A stretch of DNA of 64,000 nt from Porphyrobacter sp. HT-58-2. Its GTDB lineage: Bacteria > Pseudomonadota > Alphaproteobacteria > Sphingomonadales > Sphingomonadaceae. Positions within the stretch are counted from its first letter, which is position 1; each line of letters opens with the position of its first letter. Below, piece after piece: positions 36,762-45,142 of this stretch. Location: the NCBI RefSeq assembly GCF_002952215.1, contig NZ_CP022600.1:3162001-3226000 (forward strand), given 5' to 3'. The notes under the pieces were generated by a model. The model did not search any database, had not been told where the DNA came from, and saw nothing but the letters and a program-made list of their open reading frames with translations. A program made the position numbers and the translations under genes.

Positions 36762-37525
36762 TGCGCATTCTCCTCACCAATGATGATGGCATCCACGCCC
36801 CCGGCCTCAAGGTGCTGGAGGAAATCGCGCGGCAATTCAGCGACGATATCTGGGTCTGCGCACCGTCAGAGGAACAATCGGGCGCGGGCCACTCGCTCAC
36901 CCTGACGCGGCCCGTCCGGCTCCAGAAGCTGGAGGAACGCCGCTTCGCCGTCACCGGGACGCCCACCGACAGCGTGATGATGGCGCTGCGCACCGTCATG
37001 CCCTCACCTCCCGACCTGATCCTTTCGGGCGTCAATCGCGGGGCGAACCTTGCCGATGACATCACCTATTCCGGCACGGTTTCTGCCGCGATCGAGGGCG
37101 CGCTGGCAGGCGTGCGCTCGATTGCGTTCAGCCAGGTCTATGCCCGCGAAGGCATGGGCGATGACGTCCCCTTCGGCGCAGCGCGCGAATGGGGGCCGAA
37201 GGTGCTTGCCCCCCTGTTGGACGCGCCGATGGCGGAGCGCACGCTGATCAACGTCAACTTTCCTGCGCTGCCGCCGGAGGAGGTCAAGGGTATCCGAGTC
37301 GTGCGGCAGGGCTTCCATGACTATTCGCGCGGCACCGTGGTCGAAGGCCGTGATCCGCGTGGCTATCGCTATTTCTGGTTCGGGCTCGACCCGATCGAGC
37401 ATACCCTCGATCACGGCACCGATCTCGAAGCGATCGAGGATGGCCATATCGCGGTCACGCCCTTGCAGCTTGACCTCACCCACTATTCGACCATCGGCAT
37501 TCTGGCCGAACGGTTCGGCGGCTGA
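36761..37525 (+). CDS. surE: 5'/3'-nucleotidase SurE
   Basis: 254 residues. A metal-dependent survival-protein nucleotidase that dephosphorylates nucleoside monophosphates and short polyphosphates, important in stationary phase. The signature ILLTNDDGIHAPGLKVLEEI holds the catalytic Asp pair. GTPTDSVMMALR, SGVNRGANLADDITYSGTVSAA and the NVNFPALPPEEVKGIRV segment are conserved. It overlaps serS by 1 base. This serS-surE pairing is common in alphaproteobacteria. Confidence 0.96.
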   Translation: MRILLTNDDGIHAPGLKVLEEIARQFSDDIWVCAPSEEQSGAGHSLTLTRPVRLQKLEERRFAVTGTPTDSVMMALRTVMPSPPDLILSGVNRGANLADDITYSGTVSAAIEGALAGVRSIAFSQVYAREGMGDDVPFGAAREWGPKVLAPLLDAPMAERTLINVNFPALPPEEVKGIRVVRQGFHDYSRGTVVEGRDPRGYRYFWFGLDPIEHTLDHGTDLEAIEDGHIAVTPLQLDLTHYSTIGILAERFGG

Positions 37526-37542
37526 AGCGGGGCCGGGCGCGG

Positions 37543-38613
37543 ATGGCGGGCCAACCAAGCCGCAACCCGTTTCGCCGCGCACCGCGGCTGGCGAGCCAGT
37601 TCCGCCCGCTGCGGCGGCAGGTCAAGATCCCGGTATGGGGCGATGTCGGGCTGCGGACCGGGCTGGCGCTCGGCCTGCTCTTGATGGTGATTCTGATCCA
37701 CTGGTTCGACCGCACGGGGCTGGTCGACAATGTCGATGGGCATATCAGCTTTCTCGACGTGGTCTATTTCACCATGATCAGCGTCACCACCACCGGCTTT
37801 GGCGACATCGCCCCGGTGAGCGACCGTGCGCGTCTGATCGAGGCGGTGATCGTCACCCCGGTGCGCATCGCCATCCTGTTCATCTTCGTGGGCGCGGCCT
37901 ATGATTTCGTCATCAAGCGCAGCTGGGAGAAATGGCGCATGGCCCGGATTCAGGAACAGCTGACCGATCACGTGGTGGTGTTGGGCTATGGCGTGTCCGG
38001 CTCGCAGAGCGTGCGCGAATTGATCGACCGCGGGGTCGATCCACGCGCGATCGTCGTGATCGATCCCTCGGAAGAGCGTCTGACCGAGGCAGAGAAGCTG
38101 GGCGTCAACGTGATGGCGGCCGATGCGACACGCGACGAAACCCTGAAAGCGGTGCGGATCGACGCGGCACAAAGCGTGCTGGTCTCGGCCGGGCGTGACG
38201 ACACCTCGATCCTGATCGTGCTGACCGTGCGCCACCTCGCCCCCAAGGTGCCGATCAGCGTGGTGGTGCGCGCCGAGGATAACGAGTTGCTGGCCCGTCA
38301 GGCGGGTGCGGACAATGTTATCAACCCCGTGCGCTTTACCGGACTGTTGCTGGCGGGCTCGGCCAAGGGCGCGCATATTGCCGATTACCTCGCCGACCTC
38401 GCCAGTGTCGGCGGGCGGGTGCAGTTGGTCGAGCGGGTGGTCACGCCCGAGGAATGCGGCAAGGCGATCACCGATCTCCAGAGCGGCGGTCAGGGCCTGC
38501 GCATCTATCGCAACGGCCGCGCGATCGGCTTCTGGGAAGACGATTGCCAGACCCTTCAGGCCGGCGATGTGCTGGTCGAAATCGTGCCGACGATCACGAA
38601 CGAGGATGCCTGA
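37543..38613 (+). CDS. Two-TM potassium channel with RCK (TrkA-N) domain
   Basis: 356 residues. Two membrane helices (residues ~45-62, ~95-115) flank a pore loop with the K+ selectivity filter TTTGFGD (near 82-88). The cytoplasmic RCK/TrkA-N domain starts HVVVLGYGVSGSQSVRELI, a Rossmann NAD-binding strand, and includes RDDTSILIVLTVRHLAPKV; a TrkA-C-like part follows. Ligand-gated K+ channels of the Kch/MthK type keep membrane potential and osmotic balance. It is 18 bases after surE and probably in the same operon. Confidence 0.9.
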   Translation: MAGQPSRNPFRRAPRLASQFRPLRRQVKIPVWGDVGLRTGLALGLLLMVILIHWFDRTGLVDNVDGHISFLDVVYFTMISVTTTGFGDIAPVSDRARLIEAVIVTPVRIAILFIFVGAAYDFVIKRSWEKWRMARIQEQLTDHVVVLGYGVSGSQSVRELIDRGVDPRAIVVIDPSEERLTEAEKLGVNVMAADATRDETLKAVRIDAAQSVLVSAGRDDTSILIVLTVRHLAPKVPISVVVRAEDNELLARQAGADNVINPVRFTGLLLAGSAKGAHIADYLADLASVGGRVQLVERVVTPEECGKAITDLQSGGQGLRIYRNGRAIGFWEDDCQTLQAGDVLVEIVPTITNEDA

Positions 38614-38625
38614 CCTGACCCGGCG

Positions 38626-39027
38626 CTACCCGCGGAACCATACGAAGACGCCGCCCATCGCCGCCATGCCGACAAGGAAATGCCCGGCGTCGATCAGAAA
38701 CAGTGACAGCGGCTTCCTGAGGTAGAGGTAATTGATGCCGATCGCTGGGATCATCACCCCAGCGGCAAAGCCTAGCGCCATCATCATCACCACGTGCGGT
38801 GCCGGGTCGGTGCGGGCGATGAGGTGCCACAGCACCATCGCGATCAGCATTTCAAAGGCGAAGGTCAGGGCGAAGATCAGCCCCATGTTGCCCTCTCGCA
38901 GCTGGGTGTTGCTGAGACCCGCCGCCCTCTGCCATGGCACTGCGAAGATCACGCCATACCACAGCGCCCCCACGGCAAAGAAAGCCAGTGTGCCTGCCAG
39001 CACCGGCCACAGGGCAAAATCACTCAT
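38626..39027 (-). CDS. DUF1761 family membrane protein
   Basis: 133 residues with four hydrophobic segments: FALWPVLAGTLAFFAVGALWYG, MGLIFALTFAFEMLIAMVLW, HVVMMMALGFAAGVMIPAIG and FLIDAGHFLVGMAAMGGVF. This length and layout match DUF1761, a small inner-membrane family with no assigned function. No catalytic residues are evident. It converges with the channel gene, with 12 bases between the stops. Confidence 0.78.
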   Translation of the reverse strand: MSDFALWPVLAGTLAFFAVGALWYGVIFAVPWQRAAGLSNTQLREGNMGLIFALTFAFEMLIAMVLWHLIARTDPAPHVVMMMALGFAAGVMIPAIGINYLYLRKPLSLFLIDAGHFLVGMAAMGGVFVWFRG

Positions 39028-39096
39028 CGACGCGCTCTCCTCGCTTGTCCGCCATCCTAGCGCAAAGCGTGGCCGAGAGGTAGCGCCGCCATGGCG

Positions 39097-39336
39097 TCAG
39101 ATGACGTAAGCGAATTCCTCGGCACCCGGTTCGGGCTTGCGGCCGCGCATTTCGGCATCGAGCTGCACCACGGTGCGGCTGGCGGTCTTTACGAAGATGC
39201 CCGGAATGATGGCGTGAACCATGCAGGCAAACCCTCCCACCACCATGCGCCAGCCAAAGCTGAAGGCGGTGCGGAAATGCTGGCCATAGGTCTCGCCGAT
39301 GGATTTCGGGTGTTCAATGAAGAGCTTCGCGATCAT
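39097..39336 (-). CDS. DUF6356 family small membrane protein
   Basis: 79 residues. It begins MIAKLFIEHPKSIGETYGQH, a start I associate with DUF6356, which is frequent in sphingomonads. One or two hydrophobic segments follow (SFGWRMVVGGFACMVHAIIPG). The C-terminus is hydrophilic (MRGRKPEPGAEEFAYV). Function is unknown. The ATG at 39336 was chosen by the family start. It is divergent from rimO. Confidence 0.75.
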   Translation of the reverse strand: MIAKLFIEHPKSIGETYGQHFRTAFSFGWRMVVGGFACMVHAIIPGIFVKTASRTVVQLDAEMRGRKPEPGAEEFAYVI

Positions 39337-39443
39337 GTCCGGCTGATGCCCGAGCTGCCGCCTTCCGGTCAAGCCCGTTGCCGCTCGCGCGTTGTGAGGA
39401 TATTCTGGCGCAAAGCCCCGCCCTCGTGTAGGGGCGCGCCGCT

Positions 39444-40841
39444 ATGACCACCGCCCCCACCACCAAGCCAACCGTCCTGGCCGAACAGAAGCGCATCGGG
39501 ATGGTCAGCCTCGGCTGCCCGAAGGCGCTCGTCGATTCCGAGCGTATCCTCACCCGCCTGCGCGCCGATGGCTATGCCTTTGCCGAGGATTACGCGGGCG
39601 CGGATGTGGTACTGGTCAACACCTGCGGCTTTCTCGATTCCGCCAAAGAGGAAAGCCTTGCCGCGATCGGGGAGGCCATCGCCGAGAATGGCCGCGTGAT
39701 CGTCACCGGCTGCATGGGCGAGGAGGCCGACGCGATCCGCGCCGCTCACCCGCAGGTGCTGGCGGTGACGGGCGCGCACCAATACGAACAGGTGGTTGAG
39801 GCGGTCCACACCCATGCGCCGCCTTCGCAAGGCCCGTTCATCGACCTCATCCCCCAACCCTCCGACACCGATATCAAGCTGACGCCGCGCCATTACAGCT
39901 ACCTCAAGATTTCCGAGGGCTGCAATCACTCCTGCGCCTTTTGCATCATCCCCGATCTGCGCGGCAAGCTGGCGAGCCGCCGGGTCGATGCCTGCTTGCG
40001 CGAGGCGGAAAAGCTGGTCGCGGCGGGTACCAAGGAGCTGCTCATCATCTCGCAGGACACCAGCGCCTACGGGGTCGATATCCGCCACGAGAGCCGCCAG
40101 TGGCACGGCCGCGAGGTGCGCGCCCACATGACCGATCTGGCGCGCGAACTTGGGCAACTGCGCACCGCCGATGGCACCCCGCCGTGGGTGCGCCTGCACT
40201 ACGTCTACCCCTACCCCCACGTCGATCAGGTCATCCCGCTGATGGCCGAAGGGCTGCTGACGCCCTATCTCGACATCCCCTTCCAGCACGCCTCGCCCAA
40301 GGTGCTAAAGCTCATGCGCCGTCCGGCGAACGAGGCCAAGGTGCTCGAACGGCTGAAGACCTGGCGCGACATCTGCCCCGATATCGCGATCCGTTCGTCC
40401 TTCGTGGTCGGCTTCCCGGGTGAGACCGAGGAAGACTTCGAATACCTGCTCGAATGGCTCGAAGAGGCCCAGCTTGACCGGGTGGGCGCGTTCCGCTTCG
40501 AACCAGTCGAAGGCGCCGCGGCCAATGCCCTGCCCGATCATGTGCCGGAAGCGGTGAAGGAAGAACGCTATGCCCGGATCATGGAAGTGACCGAACGCAT
40601 CAGCGCGGCCAAGCTCGCTGCCAAGGTTGGCCGCACGCTCCCCGTCATCATCGACGAGGTGGGCGAACCGGACGAGGATGGCGACATCGGCGCAACCGGC
40701 CGCAGCCAGGCAGACGCGCCCGAGATCGACGGGGCGGTCTACCTGCGCAATGTCCCCGAAAGCCTCCAGCCGGGCGATATCGTCGAGGCGACCATCGAGG
40801 ATGCCGACGCGCATGACCTGTTCGGCGTGATTGCACGTTAA
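39444..40841 (+). CDS. rimO: Ribosomal protein S12 methylthiotransferase RimO
   Basis: 465 residues. A radical SAM enzyme that adds a methylthio group to Asp-88/89 of ribosomal protein S12. The N-terminal UPF0004 domain ([38 protein letters not shown]) holds cysteines of the auxiliary cluster. The radical SAM motif is [19 protein letters not shown] (CxxxCxxC). The C-terminal TRAM domain begins [10 protein letters not shown]. The LRGK ending of the SAM loop and the S12-type signature separate RimO from MiaB. A small GC hairpin follows the stop. It is transcribed alone. Confidence 0.95.
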   Translation: MTTAPTTKPTVLAEQKRIGMVSLGCPKALVDSERILTRLRADGYAFAEDYAGADVVLVNTCGFLDSAKEESLAAIGEAIAENGRVIVTGCMGEEADAIRAAHPQVLAVTGAHQYEQVVEAVHTHAPPSQGPFIDLIPQPSDTDIKLTPRHYSYLKISEGCNHSCAFCIIPDLRGKLASRRVDACLREAEKLVAAGTKELLIISQDTSAYGVDIRHESRQWHGREVRAHMTDLARELGQLRTADGTPPWVRLHYVYPYPHVDQVIPLMAEGLLTPYLDIPFQHASPKVLKLMRRPANEAKVLERLKTWRDICPDIAIRSSFVVGFPGETEEDFEYLLEWLEEAQLDRVGAFRFEPVEGAAANALPDHVPEAVKEERYARIMEVTERISAAKLAAKVGRTLPVIIDEVGEPDEDGDIGATGRSQADAPEIDGAVYLRNVPESLQPGDIVEATIEDADAHDLFGVIAR

Positions 40842-40925
40842 CCCCGCACCCGATGGCGTCCCCCCGAGGGACGCTGCATGGTTAACCGCTGGCGCAATTC
40901 AGGCTAACGCGGCATAATCGCTGCC

Positions 40926-41777
40926 ATGATCCGCAACCTTGCCATCGCCCTTGCTGGCGCCGCCCTGCCTTTTCTGGCCGCCGCGCAGCCCAATGTCGAA
41001 GACGCCGCCCGCGCTGCAGAAGTCATCGCCGCGCGTGCGACCGGCGCCTTTGAACGGGTCGATCCCGATACCGAAATGCCGCGGCCGGATGACGAAGCCG
41101 CTGCGGTCTATGCCGGGCTGCCTCCGCTGACGCGTGAGCCAGCGCCGCAGATCCGCGCCGCCGATGTCATTGCCGATGAAGCAGCCGCCCCGCGCGGCCC
41201 GGCGGTGCGCATGATCGCCAATGAAGTGGTTCAGCCGCTCCCCGCGCCGGCTCCGGCCCCCGTTGCCGCTGCGCCCCCCGCGCCTGCTGCTGTTGCCGTC
41301 CGCGCAGCGAGCGATCCTTTCGTGATCAAGTCGATCCTGCCGATCGAAGGCAGCATCCGCTATGGCGACTGGTTCTGGGACGAAAGCGCCGCGCCTGCGA
41401 CCGGCAAACTGGTGATCACCGTCGATCTCGAAGCGCGCGTCATCAGCGCCTTCCGCGATGGGCATGAGATCGGCACCGCCGTCGCCTTGCTCGGCACGCA
41501 GCAGCATCCCACGCCGCTCGGCACCTTCCCGGTGCTGAACAAGTCGCGTCAGCACTTCTCACGCAAATATGGCAATGCGCCGATGCCTCACAGCCTGTGG
41601 ATCACCAACACCGGCATCGCGATCCACGGATCGCCGGTGATGAACGGCTATGCCAGCCACGGCTGCATCGGGGTGCCGGACGAATTCGCTGCCAAGCTGT
41701 TCGCCGCCACCAAGCGCGGCGACAAGGTGATCATCACCCGCGGCAAGATGGTAGGCGTGGGCGACAAGATTCTCTAA
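40926..41777 (+). CDS. L,D-transpeptidase (YkuD domain)
   Basis: 283 residues. A signal peptide (residues ~1-19, ending LAAAQ) is followed by an Ala/Pro-rich spacer (residues ~85-125) and a C-terminal YkuD catalytic domain. The catalytic motif is IHGSPVMNGYASHGCIGVPD, with the His, Ser-His-Gly-Cys nucleophile in canonical form. Such enzymes make 3-3 peptidoglycan crosslinks or attach proteins to peptidoglycan in the periplasm. It could be an Ldt of the crosslinking type or a catabolic one; the domain does not tell. Confidence 0.9.
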   Translation: MIRNLAIALAGAALPFLAAAQPNVEDAARAAEVIAARATGAFERVDPDTEMPRPDDEAAAVYAGLPPLTREPAPQIRAADVIADEAAAPRGPAVRMIANEVVQPLPAPAPAPVAAAPPAPAAVAVRAASDPFVIKSILPIEGSIRYGDWFWDESAAPATGKLVITVDLEARVISAFRDGHEIGTAVALLGTQQHPTPLGTFPVLNKSRQHFSRKYGNAPMPHSLWITNTGIAIHGSPVMNGYASHGCIGVPDEFAAKLFAATKRGDKVIITRGKMVGVGDKIL

Positions 41778-41864
41778 GTTTTGGGCCACCTTCGGTGGCG
41801 CAGACGCGCCCTCCCTTTGGGAAGGCGGTGTGCATCATGCGTAGCGCGATCGCTAACAGGCTCC

Positions 41865-42851
41865 CTAATTCACCCGCCCCCGCGCCGGTTCAGGTCGGAA
41901 GCGCCACACCCGCATCATCACGCCGACCTTTTCGACCCGCTCCACCCCAGGCACCGCCAGCACTCCGCCCAGCGAAGCATTCTCGCCAGCCCATAGCCGG
42001 TCCCACGCCCGCGCGACCTCGGCGCGGCTGACATGGCCGCCCAGTTCGCGGATGATCCGGCCAATCGTCTCGATCGCAATGATGCGCGGGACATTGGCGC
42101 AATAGCTGAAGCCCGGCGCGTCGCCTTCCTCGCGCATGACCATCTCATGCCAGTCGAGTTCGGCATACCATTCCAGCGCCTGCCAACCTTCGGCCAGATG
42201 CGCCGCGCTGGCGGCGATCTGGACGGGGTCGAGCCAGTCGGCCTCGGCCAGCCTGGCGCGCAGTCGGGCGCGGTCGAAAGCGGGGTTGGTATTCGAGGGA
42301 TCCTCGACCGGGATGATCCCGACCGCCGCGACCACCTTAGCCAGTTCTGCCTTGCGCCAGCCCAGCAGCGGGCGCAGCAGGGTAACATCGCTGCCATCGA
42401 TAGTGGAGCGCGCCCGCACCCCAGCAAGCCCAGCCAGCCCGCTCCCCCGGTTCAGGCGCATCAGCAAGGTTTCAGCCTGATCGTCGGCATGATGCGCGGT
42501 CGCGACTGCGCCCAGACCCGCCGCCAAAGCCCAATCCGCAACGGCAGCATAGCGGGCCGCACGCGCCTGCGCCTGCATATTGCCCGGGGCCAGCCTGACC
42601 GTGATCGGCGTAAAGGGAATATCGCGCGTTGCGGCGATCCGCTCGACCAGTGCGACTTCGTCGGCCGCCTCCGACCGCAATCCGTGGTCAATGCTGCACA
42701 CAGCAATCCGCCCCGGCATGGCCTGATGCGCCAGCAATAGCAGCGCCAGCGAATCCGCTCCGCCCGAGACTGCAAGGCCGAGCGGCCCGGCACGCTCATC
42801 CTCGGGCCAGAGCGCCGCCAGATCGGCGGCAAAGCGATGCGTCAGCTGCAC
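41865..42851 (-). CDS. tilS: tRNA(Ile)-lysidine synthase
   Basis: 328 residues. TilS converts C34 of the CAU anticodon tRNA-Ile to lysidine so it reads AUA. The PP-loop ATP motif is LAVSGGADSLALLLLA, near residue 30. The ATHHADDQAETLLMRLNRGSG segment and the downstream RPLLGWRKAEL are family features. The start is GTG at 42851, overlapping the upstream CpoB-like gene by 10 bases, so the two are translationally coupled. It is shorter than many TilS, in line with short alphaproteobacterial forms. Confidence 0.92.
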   Translation of the reverse strand: MQLTHRFAADLAALWPEDERAGPLGLAVSGGADSLALLLLAHQAMPGRIAVCSIDHGLRSEAADEVALVERIAATRDIPFTPITVRLAPGNMQAQARAARYAAVADWALAAGLGAVATAHHADDQAETLLMRLNRGSGLAGLAGVRARSTIDGSDVTLLRPLLGWRKAELAKVVAAVGIIPVEDPSNTNPAFDRARLRARLAEADWLDPVQIAASAAHLAEGWQALEWYAELDWHEMVMREEGDAPGFSYCANVPRIIAIETIGRIIRELGGHVSRAEVARAWDRLWAGENASLGGVLAVPGVERVEKVGVMMRVWRFRPEPARGRVN

Positions 42852-43861
42852 TTCACCTTCGCGCGGTTGGTCTGGTACTCGGTCGCAAGGCGCCCGGAAG
42901 CAATCAGCGGATAGGTCTCGGCAAATTCGGCCAACGCAATACAGGCGCGCTTGGTATCCTTCATCGCGATCATCGAAGCGCCGAGATAGAGCAGGCTGTC
43001 GGGCGCGCGGTCGGCGTTCTTGTTCGCCTGGTAATTGCGCAGGAACCAGCGCGCGGCTTCCTCGGGCATGTTGTCGTCCAGGAAGGCGCGGCCCAGCAGG
43101 TTGCGGCCAAAGCTGATGCGGGCATGATTGGGATATTGCTCGACGAACTTGGTCAGCTGCTGGCGCGCTTCGGGGAAGAAGCCGGCGTTCCAGAGACGGA
43201 AGCCATAGGAATATTCGTCATCCCCGGCATCGGCAGTCTGCGGCTTGGTGATGGCCTGCACGGCAGCAAGCCGCGTCGGCGAAGGCGCCGCAACGGCGGG
43301 AGCGGCGACAGGTGCGGCAGCCGCGGGGGTGGGTGCAGGCGCAGGTGCAGGCGCGGGCGCTGCCGCAGCCCGTGCGGGGGCGGCGACGGGCAGCGTCGCG
43401 GAAGGCTGGATCTTCGGCACATCGCCCGCAGTCCCTGCAACCAACGGCGCATTGGCCGCCGTTTCGATCAGAGTCAGGCGCGCATCGAGCTGCGATAGCG
43501 CATTGGCCTGTTCTTCCGAACGGGCAGTCAGCGTCTGCAGCTGCAATTCGAGCGCGTCGAGCCGCACGAGGATGTCGGTCACTGCGGTGGTCGCAGGCGG
43601 GCTCACATTCGCCGGGCTGGCGGCGCTTTCGTTGCCGGGGGCGATCTGCGGTTCGAAGAAGCGCCCGTCACCGCCGGGGAAGACCTTGCGCTGCAATGCG
43701 CGGATTTCGGCCTCGATCTTGCGGATGCGCGCTTCGGCGGCGCTGTCCTGCGCGAGGGCGGGGGCAAGCGGCACAGTGGCGAGGGTGGTCGCTGCCAGCA
43801 GCGCACCGGCGAGCCGGAACGAGAGGCTGCTGGAGGTAAAGGTCCGCAAAGGCGAGGTCAT
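42842..43861 (-). CDS. CpoB/YbgF-like periplasmic coiled-coil TPR protein
   Basis: 339 residues. A signal peptide (residues ~1-37, ending APALA-QD) is followed by a coiled-coil N-terminal part (AEARIRKIEAEIRALQRKVF; LDALELQLQTLTARSEEQ). An Ala/Pro spacer leads to C-terminal TPRs (AGFFPEARQQLTKFVEQYPN, ARWFLRNYQANKNADRAPDS). This is the CpoB/YbgF layout, which coordinates Tol-Pal with peptidoglycan synthesis at division. No tol or pal gene is in the window, though cpoB-tilS is a familiar alphaproteobacterial pair. Confidence 0.87.
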   Translation of the reverse strand: MTSPLRTFTSSSLSFRLAGALLAATTLATVPLAPALAQDSAAEARIRKIEAEIRALQRKVFPGGDGRFFEPQIAPGNESAASPANVSPPATTAVTDILVRLDALELQLQTLTARSEEQANALSQLDARLTLIETAANAPLVAGTAGDVPKIQPSATLPVAAPARAAAAPAPAPAPAPTPAAAAPVAAPAVAAPSPTRLAAVQAITKPQTADAGDDEYSYGFRLWNAGFFPEARQQLTKFVEQYPNHARISFGRNLLGRAFLDDNMPEEAARWFLRNYQANKNADRAPDSLLYLGASMIAMKDTKRACIALAEFAETYPLIASGRLATEYQTNRAKVKCS

Positions 43862-43998
43862 GGCTTGTCAGGCTCCCTGGCAATGGCCGCACCGCAATTG
43901 CGCGGCGCACATGAACAGTTGCAGAACCCCTGCCCTGCGGGAGCCTGCAAGTCGAGAGCGATAGACCCCCTAATCAACGGCTAAAAACCCGCGCGGCC

Positions 43999-45003
43999 CT
44001 ATCCCGGCGTGTCGGCTGCGGCCGGCGCGGCAAGGGCAGGCTCGCTCGACGGAGGTGGGGCAGGAGACGGGGCCGGTTCCGCCGTGGGCGCGACTGTCGT
44101 AGGCGCAACGCGGGCAGCGCGCTGCGCAGGGCGGCGGGCAGGTTCGGTGGTTTGTGCAGGAGCGGTCGCAACAGAGGCAGAGGCAGAGGCAGAAGCCGAC
44201 AGCGTTGGCGCGGGCCGGGCCAGCAGCGCCGCCGCCGAGACCGGAGCGCCCGCGATCGTCGTCGGCCGTTCGGACAGCCTGGCGACCGGCTTGCCGCCGA
44301 CCGTGATCGCCAGCGCATCGGGCCGGCCCGTGTTGATGCGCGGATCGGCTGCGGTGGCCGGCACCGCCACGCTCTCACCCGCCTTGAGCGTGCGTTCGGT
44401 CAGCCGCGCGCCGCCCTCCTCGTAGAGCCGCAGCCACACCCCTTCTTCAAGCGCGGTCAGCACTACCGCGCCGCCTGTGGCGGCATCGGCAACCGCCGGA
44501 GATTGCTCTGCGACCGGCGCAGCTACGGGCGTCTCCGGCTGAGGAGCCGCCAGCGGCTCGGGCTCTGTCCCGGCACCGAAATAGGAATTGTAGAATGCAA
44601 AGGCACCAATCGCGAGCAGCAGCGCCGCGGCGGCACCAGCCCAGGCCAGCCCCGCCGAAGGCACCCGCGCCGGATCGCCCGGCTCCATCCCCGAAGACGG
44701 CACGGTGCGGCGCATTGATCCATCCGCCAACTCGGCCCGCACCGCATCGGTAATCGCAGTCTCATCAAGCCCGACCGCCTTGGCAAAGGTGCGGGAAAAG
44801 CCGATCGCATAGGCGCGGCTGGGCAAGGCTTCGAAATCGCCTGCTTCAATGGCTTCGAGATGTCGGAGCGGGATCCGCGTGTCCGCCGCGATATGCGCCA
44901 GTTCCAGCCGCAGCGCTTCTCGTGCCGCGCGCAGTTGTTGCCCCGCCCCGGCGGCAGAGGCTTCACGCGGCTCGCCCGCGTCGTCTTCGTATTCGCTGTC
45001 CAT
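43999..45003 (-). CDS. RodZ-like protein: HTH, membrane helix, DUF4115
   Basis: 334 residues. An N-terminal HTH_25 domain (GQQLRAAREALRLELAHIAA, TRIPLRHLEAIEAGDFEALP; residues ~20-85), a membrane helix (AWAGAAAALLLAIGAFAFY, ~118-140) and a periplasmic DUF4115 domain (VWLRLYEEGGARLTERTLKA). This order is that of RodZ, which links MreB filaments to cell-shape synthesis. The last ~90 residues are Ala/Pro/Ser-rich. ATG at 45003 begins MDSEYEDD. It is upstream of the CpoB-like gene on the same strand, 137 bases apart. Confidence 0.85.
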   Translation of the reverse strand: MDSEYEDDAGEPREASAAGAGQQLRAAREALRLELAHIAADTRIPLRHLEAIEAGDFEALPSRAYAIGFSRTFAKAVGLDETAITDAVRAELADGSMRRTVPSSGMEPGDPARVPSAGLAWAGAAAALLLAIGAFAFYNSYFGAGTEPEPLAAPQPETPVAAPVAEQSPAVADAATGGAVVLTALEEGVWLRLYEEGGARLTERTLKAGESVAVPATAADPRINTGRPDALAITVGGKPVARLSERPTTIAGAPVSAAALLARPAPTLSASASASASVATAPAQTTEPARRPAQRAARVAPTTVAPTAEPAPSPAPPPSSEPALAAPAAADTPG

Positions 45004-45142
45004 GACCCGATTTTCCGCCTTCTGCCGAGGCTTGTCTAAGTGTTTCTGCGTGAATTGTGCTTGAACGGGACTCACCTGCAAAGCGGGTGCCTGTCAAGCA
45101 TCACCGGAACGCGGCACCGCGCACCGCACACGCCCAAGCGCA